Assembly (NCBI GenBank): GCA_007134725.1
Contig: SLKF01000100.1
Span: forward strand, 1 to 17,323
Origin: Clostridiales bacterium
Lineage (GTDB): Bacteria > Bacillota > Clostridia > Peptostreptococcales > T1SED10-28
DNA length: 17,323 nt
Direction: 5' to 3'
Below the pieces are notes generated by a model. It was not told the DNA's origin. It ran no database searches and was given only the letters and a program-made list of their open reading frames with translations. The number at the start of each line of letters is the position of its first letter. Position 1 is the first letter of the stretch. The translations under genes and the position numbers were made by a program. Below are positions 1 through 7,337 of the stretch, one piece after another.

Positions 1-122
1 CCACCATTTGCTGCTGTAACCCGTGGAAAACGCCAAATATTTCCTGTTCCAACTGCCATACCGATAGCAGCACATATAAATCCAAAACGACTTCCAAATG
101 TTGATTTGCTTGATCCTTCCAT
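1..122 (-). CDS. Sodium:neurotransmitter symporter (NSS/SNF) family transporter, N-terminal fragment
   Basis: The gene is cut by the window edge; only the first 40 or so residues are present. The minus-strand ATG at 122-120 is preceded by AAAGGAGG (140-133) with 10 nt spacing. The peptide starts MEGSSKSTFGSRFGFICA and continues with an A-I-G-M-A-V-G-T-G-N-I-W-R-F-P stretch, the NSS/SNF signature in TM1, where the unwound G-x-G-N-x-W-R-F-P segment binds Na+ and the amino-acid substrate. Bacterial members are inner-membrane Na+-coupled amino-acid importers. It lies 119 nt downstream of the selenoprotein B gene with no convincing terminator between them, so it may be co-transcribed and import the reductase substrate. 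Substrate cannot be read from this fragment. Family call is confident; substrate and operon membership are inference. Confidence 0.85.
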   Translation of the reverse strand, partial: MEGSSKSTFGSRFGFICAAIGMAVGTGNIWRFPRVTAANG

Positions 123-241
123 TGCTTACATTCCTCCTTTGAAAGATATGAATACAAATACGTCTAAGGGTTTACACCTCCTTTATGTTTTCTCTCATCA
201 ACAAACAGATTTATAAGGTCAATCATTGATGCTGACATGGT

Positions 242-1558
242 TTAGGGTTTGACTTCAAAAACCCTTTGGTCCTGTATTTCAGTCCCTAAGGCTTCCAGAG
301 AGGCCCTAACGATTTTTCTCCGCAAGAGTTTTTCCTCTTCCATGGATTTATTCGGGTCTCCTACGGGATAGGGAATTGCCACTCCCGGAATAATCCGGTT
401 GGCTCCTGTGGTCAGGGAAATCGGAACAATGGTACAGATGTGTACAACGCCGATTCCATACCGTTCAATCTCTTTGACGACCGTTGCTCCGCAACGGGTA
501 CAGGTGCCTCAGGTGGAGGTGAGAATCACGCCGTCCACGCCGTCTTCCTTCAGTTGTTTTCCGATCTCCACACCAAACCGTTGGGAGTTCATTACCGATG
601 TTCCGGTTCCCACCGTGGTGTAAAAATATTCATGGACTTTCCCGATATAGCCTTCTTTTTCAAAATCTCTCAATACATCCAACGGTAAGATCCGATCCGG
701 ATCTCCATTGGCATAGATGGGATCATAACCTCCATGCACGGTTTCATAGGCATCTTCCACAAAGTCATCCAATCCTTCGATGGAATATTTTCCGAATTTC
801 GTTGCACTGGCAGACTCGATGCGATCAGGATTTCCTTTGGGAAGAATCCCTCCGGTACACACTAGAGCAATGGTAGCTTTACTGAGATCTTCAATGGCCG
901 CTGCCGCTTTTACCCGGTCAAATACGGGAACATTGAGCTCCGTTTCAAAGGGCTCTTCCCTAAACCGCTTCATCAGCATCTCAACCGCCCGTTCAGCTCC
1001 GTTTTTATCAGAAAAAACCGTTACCCGACGACCTTGAGGGAAAATCCCTTCTTTTTTAGGCTCTTCCAAGGCTTCTCCCCGAAGAAGTTTCTTTGCGATT
1101 TCCCCCATCTTCGGCAAAGCCTTTCGCATAGTCGCTGCGGAATTTCCGGTCCTGACAATATGAATACTGGCTTTTGCTCCTTCCAATCCCGGGTTTTCTT
1201 CATACATTCCCGACAGTACGGGAATCTGCAGTTCTTCGTTAATCATTTTTCCCACCCCGCCGCAGGCCATTCCGTATCGCCCTGCATTAAAGGCGGGACC
1301 TGCCACAAAGAGGTCAGGTTCATGTTTTTTTACCATCTCAAGAATGGTTTTTTTGGCATCTTTTTCATGTTCATTATAGTAGTTGTCTCCACAGATGATG
1401 GTGGCAACCACGGTGCCTTCACCCTGAAGATAACCCTCAAGTCCCATTGCCGGGCCTTTTGCTCCCAGGGTTTCTTCCGGTGGTATATGGGCTTTTTCTT
1501 CGCCTCCGATGTTTCCGAAAAATTGATTGATATAATACACAACTTTTTTCTCTGCCAT
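242..1558 (-). CDS. Glycine/sarcosine/betaine reductase component B, selenoprotein subunit (GrdB/GrdF/GrdH family), UGA read as selenocysteine
   Basis: This is the selenocysteine-containing 47-kDa-type subunit of substrate-specific protein B, which passes the substrate as a Schiff base partner to selenoprotein A for reductive deamination. The frame meets UGA at 511-509 (residue 350) but continues as U-G-T-C-T-R-C-G-A-T-V-V-K-E-I-E and on to TAA at 244-242, giving 438 residues, the normal family length. The U-x-x-C-x-x-C motif is the family's redox site. The start is the ATG at 1558: AGGAGG (1572-1567) is 8 nt upstream and overlaps the alternative GTG at 1567, so the GTG is unlikely. The N-terminus (V-V-Y-Y-I-N-Q-F-F-G) is typical. 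The gene begins 12 nt after the GrdE-type gene, whose TAG stop sits inside this SD. Substrate (glycine, sarcosine or betaine) is not certain. Confidence 0.95.
481..511 (-). promoter_or_regulatory. Selenocysteine UGA codon with bacterial SECIS-like hairpin
   Basis: The in-frame UGA is at 511-509. After 11 nt there is a perfect 7-bp stem, CCGTTGC (497-491) with GCAACGG (487-481), closed by a GGA loop (490-488). Distance and loop G fit the upper mini-hairpin of bacterial SECIS elements, which SelB binds within the coding region. It is encoded within conserved G-T-C-T-R-C-G-A-T codons, so part of the pairing follows from the protein sequence; its SECIS role is inferred. Confidence 0.85.
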
Positions 1559-1570
1559 TTTCGCCACCTC

Positions 1571-2857
1571 CTAATATTCCTTAACGGTCACATTGTGGTA
1601 TCCGATTTCTGAAGTACAGCCGAGAATGGCATTCAGTTCACACTCCAGGCTGCCGTCAGGCAAGAGACTTCCACTGTATCCCCCCGCCAGATGTTCGATG
1701 GCCTTCTCATTTCCGATGACCTTCTCCATGGGAGGCAACGTCACAAGGTGGCTGACATTCCCTGTGCTGATAATAGCTTTTGCATAGGGACTGGCATCCG
1801 TAAGGGATTGGCTCATTCCATCCCGTCCTGCACATTCATCCGTAATCAGAACAGTTTTCACACCCTCTTCCTCCAACAGTTTACAGTTCAGCATCAAATC
1901 GGAATCCGGGTTGCCGTAACCTTCTTCAGAAACAATGACTCCATCGGCTCCCAGGTGCTTTGCAATATTTGTTGCCATATTACAGGAACGAAGTTTTCCC
2001 TGCAGCGTAATGTTTTCATTGGTCAGAACCACTCCCAGAAACACCAGATCTTTACCATGTCGCTTATAGAGTTCCTTAACCACGGAATTGTTCAAATGTT
2101 GATAGGTGGTGATCTTATCACAGGCTGCCACGCAATTTCCACTGACTACGGCACCGTCTAAAACTTCATTGGGATGCAGCAAGGTTGGAAGGGTTTGCTT
2201 TGCATCCAACCCATAGATATAAGTGTCATGGAGAAGTCCTTGAGTGATGAGCATTTCCAGATACACAACTTTGGGTAAATCAGGATACTTTACGATTTCC
2301 ACCGCGTTGCTGTTCATTTCAAAGGTTTCAATCTCGTCGGGTTCAAGGTTCCTGGCACATTCTCCTATATAGGCTGCAGCTTTCAGTCCCGCCAACCTGG
2401 CGGCTTCCTCGTGTTCATGTTGGGTGATTCCTTTCTTCGGCTCCAGCTCCACGATAATGTTGAGGGTTTTAGAGAAGGGACTGTAGGCAGCTCCGGGACC
2501 ACTCATATCAAGAACCCCCTCTTGGAATCCGACGATGCTTCCCGTTGTCACCACAGCAGCATTTTTGAACACATGGGATCGCCCTTTACCGGCGGTTGCC
2601 ATGGTGCTGGTCACTCCGGGAAATTCTTTTGCTTCCCCGACCACTTTTACCCGGGGCTCAATCACATCTTTGACGGGAATGATTCGAACCGATTCTCCCG
2701 GCTTTGCCAGATCCACGTTCACTTTGCCGATTCTGTGATCCTCCAGTAAATGGTCCCTCAACCCTTGGACATTAACCGTTAAAATCCCCTCCTCAAAAGC
2801 ATTCTCTTCACCGAGTACCACGTCTTTGACAAAAATATTTCCCATTTCCAGTTTCAT
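1571..2857 (-). CDS. Glycine/sarcosine/betaine reductase component B, proprotein subunit (GrdE/GrdG/GrdI family)
   Basis: The 428-residue proprotein of substrate-binding protein B. In this family it is cleaved at an Asn-Cys bond to give alpha and beta chains, the cysteine becoming a pyruvoyl group that binds the substrate amine. Here the site is N241-C242 in the context S-G-N-C-V-A-A-C-D-K, matching the position known for GrdE. Other family stretches are V-K-D-V-I-E-P-R-V (62-70) and T-D-E-x-A-G-R-D-G in the C-terminal half. The residues after the cleavage site (K-I-T-T-Y-Q-H) remind me more of sarcosine/betaine-type GrdG/GrdI than of glycine-type GrdE, but this is from memory. ATG at 2857 has AGGAGG at 2872-2867, overlapping the grdX stop. 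The gene's own TAG overlaps the next SD, so grdX, this gene and the selenoprotein form a tightly coupled operon. Confidence 0.95.
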   Translation of the reverse strand: MKLEMGNIFVKDVVLGEENAFEEGILTVNVQGLRDHLLEDHRIGKVNVDLAKPGESVRIIPVKDVIEPRVKVVGEAKEFPGVTSTMATAGKGRSHVFKNAAVVTTGSIVGFQEGVLDMSGPGAAYSPFSKTLNIIVELEPKKGITQHEHEEAARLAGLKAAAYIGECARNLEPDEIETFEMNSNAVEIVKYPDLPKVVYLEMLITQGLLHDTYIYGLDAKQTLPTLLHPNEVLDGAVVSGNCVAACDKITTYQHLNNSVVKELYKRHGKDLVFLGVVLTNENITLQGKLRSCNMATNIAKHLGADGVIVSEEGYGNPDSDLMLNCKLLEEEGVKTVLITDECAGRDGMSQSLTDASPYAKAIISTGNVSHLVTLPPMEKVIGNEKAIEHLAGGYSGSLLPDGSLECELNAILGCTSEIGYHNVTVKEY

Positions 2858-2870
2858 CCACTAACACCTC

Positions 2871-3242
2871 CTATAAGACTCCTAGTTCCTTCAAGGTACT
2901 TTGCAGTAATTGTTCATCCACATATTGAAAATCTTCCATCAACACTTTATCAACCGGTGTTTTCATAACCCTCATCCGTTCATAATATCGCAGGGCTTTT
3001 TCAATGGTCTCTAAAGAAGGAAGGTCAACACCCTCATTTATGTTCTTAGGCTTTAAAAGAACCGCCGACCGGAAGGGACTCTCCATCATTCGCCGGCTTG
3101 CCGGCATCGGATCACTTAAGAGTTTTGCTCCTAAATGAACCTGGTCCCTGATGATCTTATAAAATTCTATACAGTTTCTCTTATAGTAAATCACTTTGCA
3201 TTTAGTATTTCTAACCAAAGGATTATTGGTGTGAATTTCCAT
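2871..3242 (-). CDS. grdX: GrdX family protein
   Basis: A 123-residue protein, the small gene that usually opens glycine-reductase operons; its biochemical role is not established. It starts M-E-I-H-T-N-N-P-L-V and includes the N-P-x-V segment near the N-terminus plus the mid-protein D-x-V-H-x-G-A-K-L-L-S-D-P-M-P pattern that I recognise from GrdX. The central basic stretch (R-R-M-M-E-S-P-F-R-S-A) is followed by a helical C-terminal half. It has no signal peptide or membrane segment. ATG at 3242 is preceded by AGGAAGG (3255-3249). It is the first gene behind the sigma-54 promoter at 3306-3291, and its TAG overlaps the SD of the following proprotein gene. Recognition rests on both sequence and operon position. 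Confidence 0.88.
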   Translation of the reverse strand: MEIHTNNPLVRNTKCKVIYYKRNCIEFYKIIRDQVHLGAKLLSDPMPASRRMMESPFRSAVLLKPKNINEGVDLPSLETIEKALRYYERMRVMKTPVDKVLMEDFQYVDEQLLQSTLKELGVL

Positions 3243-3290
3243 TTTTTCACCTTCCTACAACCGTCATTAATGGACCTACCTAATTATAAA

Positions 3291-3307
3291 GCAAAGTTAG
3301 TGCCAAG
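3291..3307 (-). promoter_or_regulatory. Sigma-54 promoter of the grdX operon
   Basis: The minus strand reads CTTGGCACTAACTTTGC. This gives the -24 element TTGGCAC (3306-3300), five nucleotides, then the -12 TTGC (3294-3291), with exactly 10 nt between GG and GC as sigma-54 requires. Transcription should start near 3280, about 40 nt before the grdX ATG. A TATAAT-like hexamer (3288-3283) follows but has no matching -35. It implies activation by an AAA+ enhancer-binding protein not encoded in this window. Confidence 0.85.
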
Positions 3308-3451
3308 TTTTTGATTTTTCTTTATTTTCAGTTAATTTTTTCGCCGCTTCCCTTTATTTAGCCCTTCGAATTAATTGTTAATAAATAAACAATTTGATTT
3401 TTTGAAATTTTCTGTCTTTCGACGGTGTGAAAGGGCTTTTCACCCTTTATT

Positions 3452-3489
3452 TATGTCGTTATTTAGACGTTCGTCAATTTTTCGACATA
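3452..3489. promoter_or_regulatory. Concentric dyad, candidate enhancer site for the grdX sigma-54 promoter
   Basis: Outer arms TATGTCG (3452-3458) and CGACATA (3483-3489) share their centre (3470.5) with an inner palindrome GACG-TT-CGTC (3466-3475). The centre is about 165 nt upstream of the -24 element, a normal distance for an upstream activating sequence. No U-tract follows, so it does not look like an intrinsic terminator for the gene ending at 3533. Its function is inferred. Confidence 0.55.
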
Positions 3490-3532
3490 TTTTCAATGAT
3501 TTCCAACCCTAAAGTCGAGATAACTTCCACTA

Positions 3533-4024
3533 TTATTCCATTTTGATATATCTCACCGGATTATTCTGATTTTTTAAAAACTTCTCGAAATCTTCGTATG
3601 AGATTGTTATACTGGCAGTGTTGATATTAGGATGGAAGGTGATTTTTTCCTCTTTCTTCAAATCTTCATCCACCAAAACAATAACTTTACCGTCTTCATT
3701 ATTAATCAAACCGAAAACCGAAACCCCTCCGGGTTCAAGTCCCAAGTGAGCTTTCAACCGTTTTTCCGAGGCAAAACTCAACCGGGTGCTTCCAATCTTC
3801 TGAGCGATGGCCTGGGTATTGGCCTTTTTGTCATGGTGCACCAGTGCAAGATAATGTACATTCCCTTTGGCATTTCTCAAAAATAGACTTTTACAATGCA
3901 TCGGTTCAATGGTAAACTCCAAATTTTCGATATCTTCCATGGTCATTACCGGTGGATGCTCATATTTTTCGTACTCAATTTCCAAGGTGTCCAAAACCTG
4001 ATATACTTTTTCCGCTTCATTCAT
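3533..4024 (-). CDS. ProXp-ala-type (YbaK/PrdX family) aminoacyl-tRNA deacylase
   Basis: A 163-residue single-domain trans-editing protein that, by family, hydrolyses mischarged Ala-tRNA(Pro). Visible family features are the E-H-P-P-V motif (22-26), K45 in C-K-S-L-F-L-R, which matches the essential lysine of the INS/YbaK superfamily, L-x-L-E-P-G-G-V-S-V-F-G-L (94-106), and H-P-N (131-133) near the C-terminal T-I-S-Y-E-D-F. The start is taken as ATG at 4024: it has a GGTGA-type SD and gives the family's usual N-terminus, whereas an in-frame ATG at 4066 lacks an SD and would overlap the upstream gene. It follows the ThiF/MoeB-like gene by 28 nt. Relatives named PrdX sit beside proline reductase genes in Stickland clostridia, which fits the proline-related surroundings. 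Confidence 0.9.
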   Translation of the reverse strand: MNEAEKVYQVLDTLEIEYEKYEHPPVMTMEDIENLEFTIEPMHCKSLFLRNAKGNVHYLALVHHDKKANTQAIAQKIGSTRLSFASEKRLKAHLGLEPGGVSVFGLINNEDGKVIVLVDEDLKKEEKITFHPNINTASITISYEDFEKFLKNQNNPVRYIKME

Positions 4025-4052
4025 TTTATCACCAATCCTTTTTTTGAATTTA

Positions 4053-4820
4053 CTATAAGAACTCATAGTATTCTTTTACACAGCAGGGGCATTCTTCGTT
4101 CTTTGGAAGAGAAATCGTTTCATAATCATTCTCCCATAGATTGATATGAATCATGTCTTTCAAAATCTTCTCCCGATTCCCACTCAAGTATTTGATGGCT
4201 TCACTGACTTGGTAGGTGGCAATCATACCGGTTATGGTATTTAAAACACCGTGGGTATCGGCTCTTTGGGTTTCATTTTTCTCCAGGGGATGCATCATCA
4301 TACAGCGAAGGCACGGTCCCCCGTCGGGAAAAAAGGTTTTTATATTACCGTGGTTTTCCACAGCGCCCCCATAAATCCATGGAATCTTTTTCTTAAATGC
4401 ACCATCGTTGATAATGTATCTGGTTGGAAAATTGTCGGTACAGTCAATGACCAGGTCAATACCCTCCATTAACTCCAGAATGTTTTCACCGGTACATCGT
4501 TGATTTACGGCTTCAATCCTGATCTGCCCATCAAGCCGATGAACATACTTTTTTACCGCATCCACTTTCAATGTCTCTTCTTCCACATCTTCGGGAAAAT
4601 AGAGTATTTGTCGATGGAGATTGCTCATTTCCACCACATCCTGATCCACAACCCGCAAAAATCCCACACCAGCTCTTACAAGCAAATTAATGACGGGGGT
4701 TCCCAATCCGCCACATCCAATAATTAAGACTTTTCCCTTTTCCAGGCGTTTCTGCCCGGTTTCCCCCAGGCCGTAAAAAAGAGATTGTTTATGAAATCGC
4801 CCATGCCTTCCTTCGGTCAC
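4053..4820 (-). CDS. ThiF/MoeB/HesA-family E1-like adenylyltransferase
   Basis: A 255-residue cytosolic enzyme of the family that adenylates the C-terminal Gly-Gly of ubiquitin-like sulfur carriers (ThiS, MoaD) or related substrates. Visible features are the nucleotide-binding G-C-G-G-L-G loop (35-40), V-V-D-Q-D (58-61 region), S-N-L-H-R-Q (66-71), the catalytic-region D-C-T-D-N (126-130), and a zinc site formed by C170-x-x-C173 with C244-x-x-C247. The segment corresponding to the thiolation cysteine of ThiF reads A-D-T-H-G-V-L without cysteine, so it may only adenylate. No rhodanese domain is fused. The start is GTG at 4820 with AGGAGG (4835-4830) 9 nt upstream. No sulfur-carrier gene is in the window, so the substrate is unknown. 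It leads a two-gene unit with the tRNA-editing gene. Confidence 0.9.
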   Translation of the reverse strand: MTEGRHGRFHKQSLFYGLGETGQKRLEKGKVLIIGCGGLGTPVINLLVRAGVGFLRVVDQDVVEMSNLHRQILYFPEDVEEETLKVDAVKKYVHRLDGQIRIEAVNQRCTGENILELMEGIDLVIDCTDNFPTRYIINDGAFKKKIPWIYGGAVENHGNIKTFFPDGGPCLRCMMMHPLEKNETQRADTHGVLNTITGMIATYQVSEAIKYLSGNREKILKDMIHINLWENDYETISLPKNEECPCCVKEYYEFL

Positions 4821-4888
4821 CCTTAATCCCCTCCTTTTTGGTTTTCAATATCCAACCTGCTCCTAAATTGTCAGATGATTTAGAAAAT

Positions 4889-4917
4889 ATTTTATCACAG
4901 GGGATCATTAAAAGCAA
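4889..4917 (-). promoter_or_regulatory. Sigma-A promoter of the ThiF-like / ProXp-ala unit
   Basis: TTGCTT (4917-4912), 17 nt, then TAAAAT (4894-4889), with a TGA directly before the -10 giving an extended TGn element. It lies immediately after the hypD terminator and about 70 nt before the GTG start. The -35 is only a partial match. Confidence 0.6.
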
Positions 4918-4918
4918 C

Positions 4919-4943
4919 AAACCCCGGAGGGCATCCGGGGTTT
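4919..4943 (-). terminator. Intrinsic terminator of the hypD operon
   Basis: A perfect 10-bp stem, AAACCCCGGA with TCCGGGGTTT, around a 5-nt loop, starts 6 nt after the hypD stop codon. It is followed on the minus strand by GTTGCTTTT, a modest U-rich tail. Stem strength makes termination likely. Confidence 0.85.
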
Positions 4944-4949
4944 ATCTTA

Positions 4950-7331
4950 TCAGATCATCTTTTGTTCCGTTCTTGCAATAATTTCGTCCTGAAGGCTTTT
5001 GTTCAGATTATTGAAGTAATCACTGTAACCCGCAACCCGAACAATGAGATCCCTATGTTCTTCCGGCTTTTCCTGGGCTTTTCGAAGGGTCTTTGCATCC
5101 ACCACATTAAACTGAATATGATGACCGTCCAGCTTGAAATAGGACCGAATAAGATAAGTCAGATGATCCAGACTTTCATCACTTTCCATCATCTGAGGCG
5201 TAAACTTTTGATTCAATAGGGTTCCTCCGGTTTTAAGGTGATCCATCTTTGATGCGGATTTAATCACCGCTGTGGGTCCATTTCGGTCGCTTCCCTGAAC
5301 CGGGGAGATTCCTTCGGAAAGGGGTAATCCCCCTCTTCGCCCCTCCGCTGTTGCTCCGATCACCGAACCGAAATACACATGGCAGGTGGTAGGGAGCATG
5401 TTTATGCGGTAGGTGCCACCCCGCATGGTGGGTCTGCCGTTGACGGCTTCGTAAAAGCTGTTGAAAACCTGGGTCATGATGCTGTCGGCATAGTCATCAT
5501 CGTTTCCGTAACGGGGTGTTTTATTTAATAGAAATTGACGCATGGGTTCCTGATTTTCAAAATTCTTGTTCAGTACATCCAGGAGTTTATCCATGGAATA
5601 TTTTTTCTGATCGAACACATGATATTTGATGGCGGATAAACTGTCCGTAATCGTCCCGATCCCCACCCCTTGAATGTAATTGGTGTTGTATCTGGCACCG
5701 CCGGCGTTGTAATCCTTTGCCTTCTTGATGCAGTCATCAATCACTGTGGATAGAAATGGTGCCGGCATATAATTGGCATAGAGTTTTTCGATCAAGTGAT
5801 TCCCCCGAATTTTGATATCAATAAAATAATTCAACTGGGTCTTAAAGGCTTCCATCAATTGATCAAAATCATTAAAATCCTTCGGGGATCCGGTTTTTAG
5901 ACCGATCATTTTCTCTGTTCTTGGATCCACACCGTTATGCAGGGTGATCTCCAAAATTTTGGTCAGGTTAAAATATCCCGTCAGGATATAGCTTTCCTTC
6001 CCAAAGGCTCCGGTTTCAACACAGCCGCTGTTTCCTCCACAGCGGGCATCTTCGATGGTTTTGCCCTGACGTAAGAGTTCTCCAATCACCGCATCCGTAT
6101 TAAAAATGGAAGGCTGTCCCCATCCCTTTCGAATAATTTCTCCCGCTTTTTTGATGAAACCGTTTGGTGTCTTTTTGCTTACCTGAATATTGGTGCTGGG
6201 CTGTAAAAGCCGCATTTCATCAATGACTTCCAATAAAAGATAGGAAGCTTCATTGACTCCATCGGAGCCGTCAACCTTAAGCCCCCCCACATTGATATTG
6301 GCAAAATCCGTATAGGTTCCGCTTTCCTGGAGGGTAATCCCCACCTTAGGCGGTGCAGGCTGATTGTTGAATTTTATCCAGAAGCATTGCAGCAGTTCCT
6401 TGGCTTCCTCTCTTGTTAAGGTGCCCGCTTCAATTTCCTTTGTATAAAAAGGTTCCAAGTGCTGATCCAGTCTTCCCGGTGAAAAAGCGTCCCAGGTATT
6501 GAGCTCAGTGATAACGCCTAAATGCACAAACCAGTAGGCCTGGAGGGCTTCATGAAAAGTTCTTGGTGCATATTTCGGAACATGAAAGGCAATATCCGCA
6601 ATTCTTTCCAACTCTTTCTTTCGCTTGGGATCTACTTCTTTCCGGCTCAGCTCCATAGCCTTTTTCCCATGACGTTCTGCAAAAATCATAATTCCATCGG
6701 CCGAGAGATCCATGGCTTTGAGTTCTTCCTGTTTTTCATAGGCTTCCGGGTCACTCATGAAATCCAACCCATCCAGTTCCCCTTTAATTTCTTCTTTTAT
6801 TTCTAAAAATCCTTTTTTAAAGATCTTATCGTCTCCCACGGTATGACCGGGGGCTCGCTGCTCCATAAACTCCGTAAAAATTCCTGCTGCATAACACTCC
6901 ATCCACTCTTCGGTCATCTCGTTAAAAATAAGATCCCGAATGGATTTTCCCTGCCAGTAGGGGATGATCTCCTTCTTTTGAACTTCTAGAACCTTTTCGG
7001 TGACGGCAAAGGAGATTTTCTCCCGCTTGTCCATGATGTCCATATCCTCCAGGGTGTGACAGCAAAGCTCAGGATAGTTTGGCGCCTGCTGAGGTCCTTC
7101 CCCCCGTTCACCTACAACCAACTCATCCTCATTGATACAGATGGTTTTATTCTCCATCATATGTTTAAAAGTCCGTGCCCGAAGGACAGGAATCGACACT
7201 TTCCCTTGGTGCTGTTTATAGGCCTCCGTCACCAGCCGTGCCCGTTCAATGCTAATTTTCGGGGTGGTGGTCTCACTCTGCGCTCTGAGTTTTTTTACTC
7301 GAGCATTCATTCCCCGTAATTCCTTTTTCAT
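4950..7331 (-). CDS. hypD: trans-4-hydroxy-L-proline dehydratase (glycyl radical enzyme)
   Basis: A 793-residue glycyl radical enzyme of the pyruvate-formate-lyase superfamily, which removes water from trans-4-hydroxyproline to give pyrroline-5-carboxylate. The N-terminal PFL domain holds the thiyl-radical cysteine C437 with E439 in G-G-N-S-G-C-V-E-T-G; the C-terminal radical loop R-V-A-G-Y-S-D carries G768. D281 (W-D-A-F-S-P-G-R-L-D-Q-H) and D342 (T-Y-T-D-F-A-N-I-N) match the substrate-binding aspartates of the characterised Clostridioides difficile enzyme (C434, E436, D278, D339, G765), each offset by three. This separates it from glycerol, choline and propanediol dehydratases. The ATG at 7331 has GGAGGA 9 nt upstream and lies 6 nt after the activase stop. 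The name is unrelated to hydrogenase-maturation HypD. The enzyme is oxygen sensitive, so it supports an anaerobic host. Confidence 0.95.
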   Translation of the reverse strand: MKKELRGMNARVKKLRAQSETTTPKISIERARLVTEAYKQHQGKVSIPVLRARTFKHMMENKTICINEDELVVGERGEGPQQAPNYPELCCHTLEDMDIMDKREKISFAVTEKVLEVQKKEIIPYWQGKSIRDLIFNEMTEEWMECYAAGIFTEFMEQRAPGHTVGDDKIFKKGFLEIKEEIKGELDGLDFMSDPEAYEKQEELKAMDLSADGIMIFAERHGKKAMELSRKEVDPKRKKELERIADIAFHVPKYAPRTFHEALQAYWFVHLGVITELNTWDAFSPGRLDQHLEPFYTKEIEAGTLTREEAKELLQCFWIKFNNQPAPPKVGITLQESGTYTDFANINVGGLKVDGSDGVNEASYLLLEVIDEMRLLQPSTNIQVSKKTPNGFIKKAGEIIRKGWGQPSIFNTDAVIGELLRQGKTIEDARCGGNSGCVETGAFGKESYILTGYFNLTKILEITLHNGVDPRTEKMIGLKTGSPKDFNDFDQLMEAFKTQLNYFIDIKIRGNHLIEKLYANYMPAPFLSTVIDDCIKKAKDYNAGGARYNTNYIQGVGIGTITDSLSAIKYHVFDQKKYSMDKLLDVLNKNFENQEPMRQFLLNKTPRYGNDDDYADSIMTQVFNSFYEAVNGRPTMRGGTYRINMLPTTCHVYFGSVIGATAEGRRGGLPLSEGISPVQGSDRNGPTAVIKSASKMDHLKTGGTLLNQKFTPQMMESDESLDHLTYLIRSYFKLDGHHIQFNVVDAKTLRKAQEKPEEHRDLIVRVAGYSDYFNNLNKSLQDEIIARTEQKMI

Positions 7332-7337
7332 TTTCGC

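Larger units (their letters stand above)
3243..3532. other. Intergenic regulatory region upstream of grdX
   Basis: A 290-nt AT-rich spacer without a plausible gene. Besides the sigma-54 promoter and the concentric dyad, it holds AATTGTT/AACAATT (3373-3394, 8-nt loop), lying between dyad and promoter, and a dyad GTGAAA/TTTCAC (3427-3443) that overlaps a second possible pairing AAAGGG/CCCTTT. The sequence at about 3396-3384 on the minus strand (AATCAAATTGTTT) is close to an IHF-type bending site, but Firmicutes generally use HU instead, so this is only suggestive. No clear terminator for the gene ending at 3533 was seen. Confidence 0.6.

Noticed and set aside
176..185. A second strong AAAGGAGGTG upstream of the symporter, possibly serving a small gene
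   Set aside because: No ATG, GTG or TTG lies at a usable distance; the following reading frame is not a plausible gene.
509..1567. The grdB-type gene as a truncated or broken gene ending at UGA, with a GTG start at 1567
   Set aside because: The reading continues with conserved sequence to TAA at 242, and the GTG overlaps the AGGAGG, so the ATG at 1558 is the likely start.
399..2749. Several plus-strand open frames opposite the two Grd B-component genes
   Set aside because: They lack SD sequences and family features, and they mirror well-supported minus-strand genes.
3384..3396. IHF site between the dyad and the sigma-54 promoter
   Set aside because: It misses the last consensus base, and Firmicutes generally lack IHF; kept only as a remark on possible DNA bending.
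3427..3448. Overlapping GTGAAA/TTTCAC and AAAGGG/CCCTTT pairings as a terminator for the ThiF-ProXp unit
   Set aside because: No U-tract follows on the minus strand and the stems are short and mutually exclusive.
4025..4066. N-terminal extension of the ProXp-ala gene to the ATG at 4066
   Set aside because: No SD, overlap with the upstream gene, and the extra residues are not part of the family's N-terminus.
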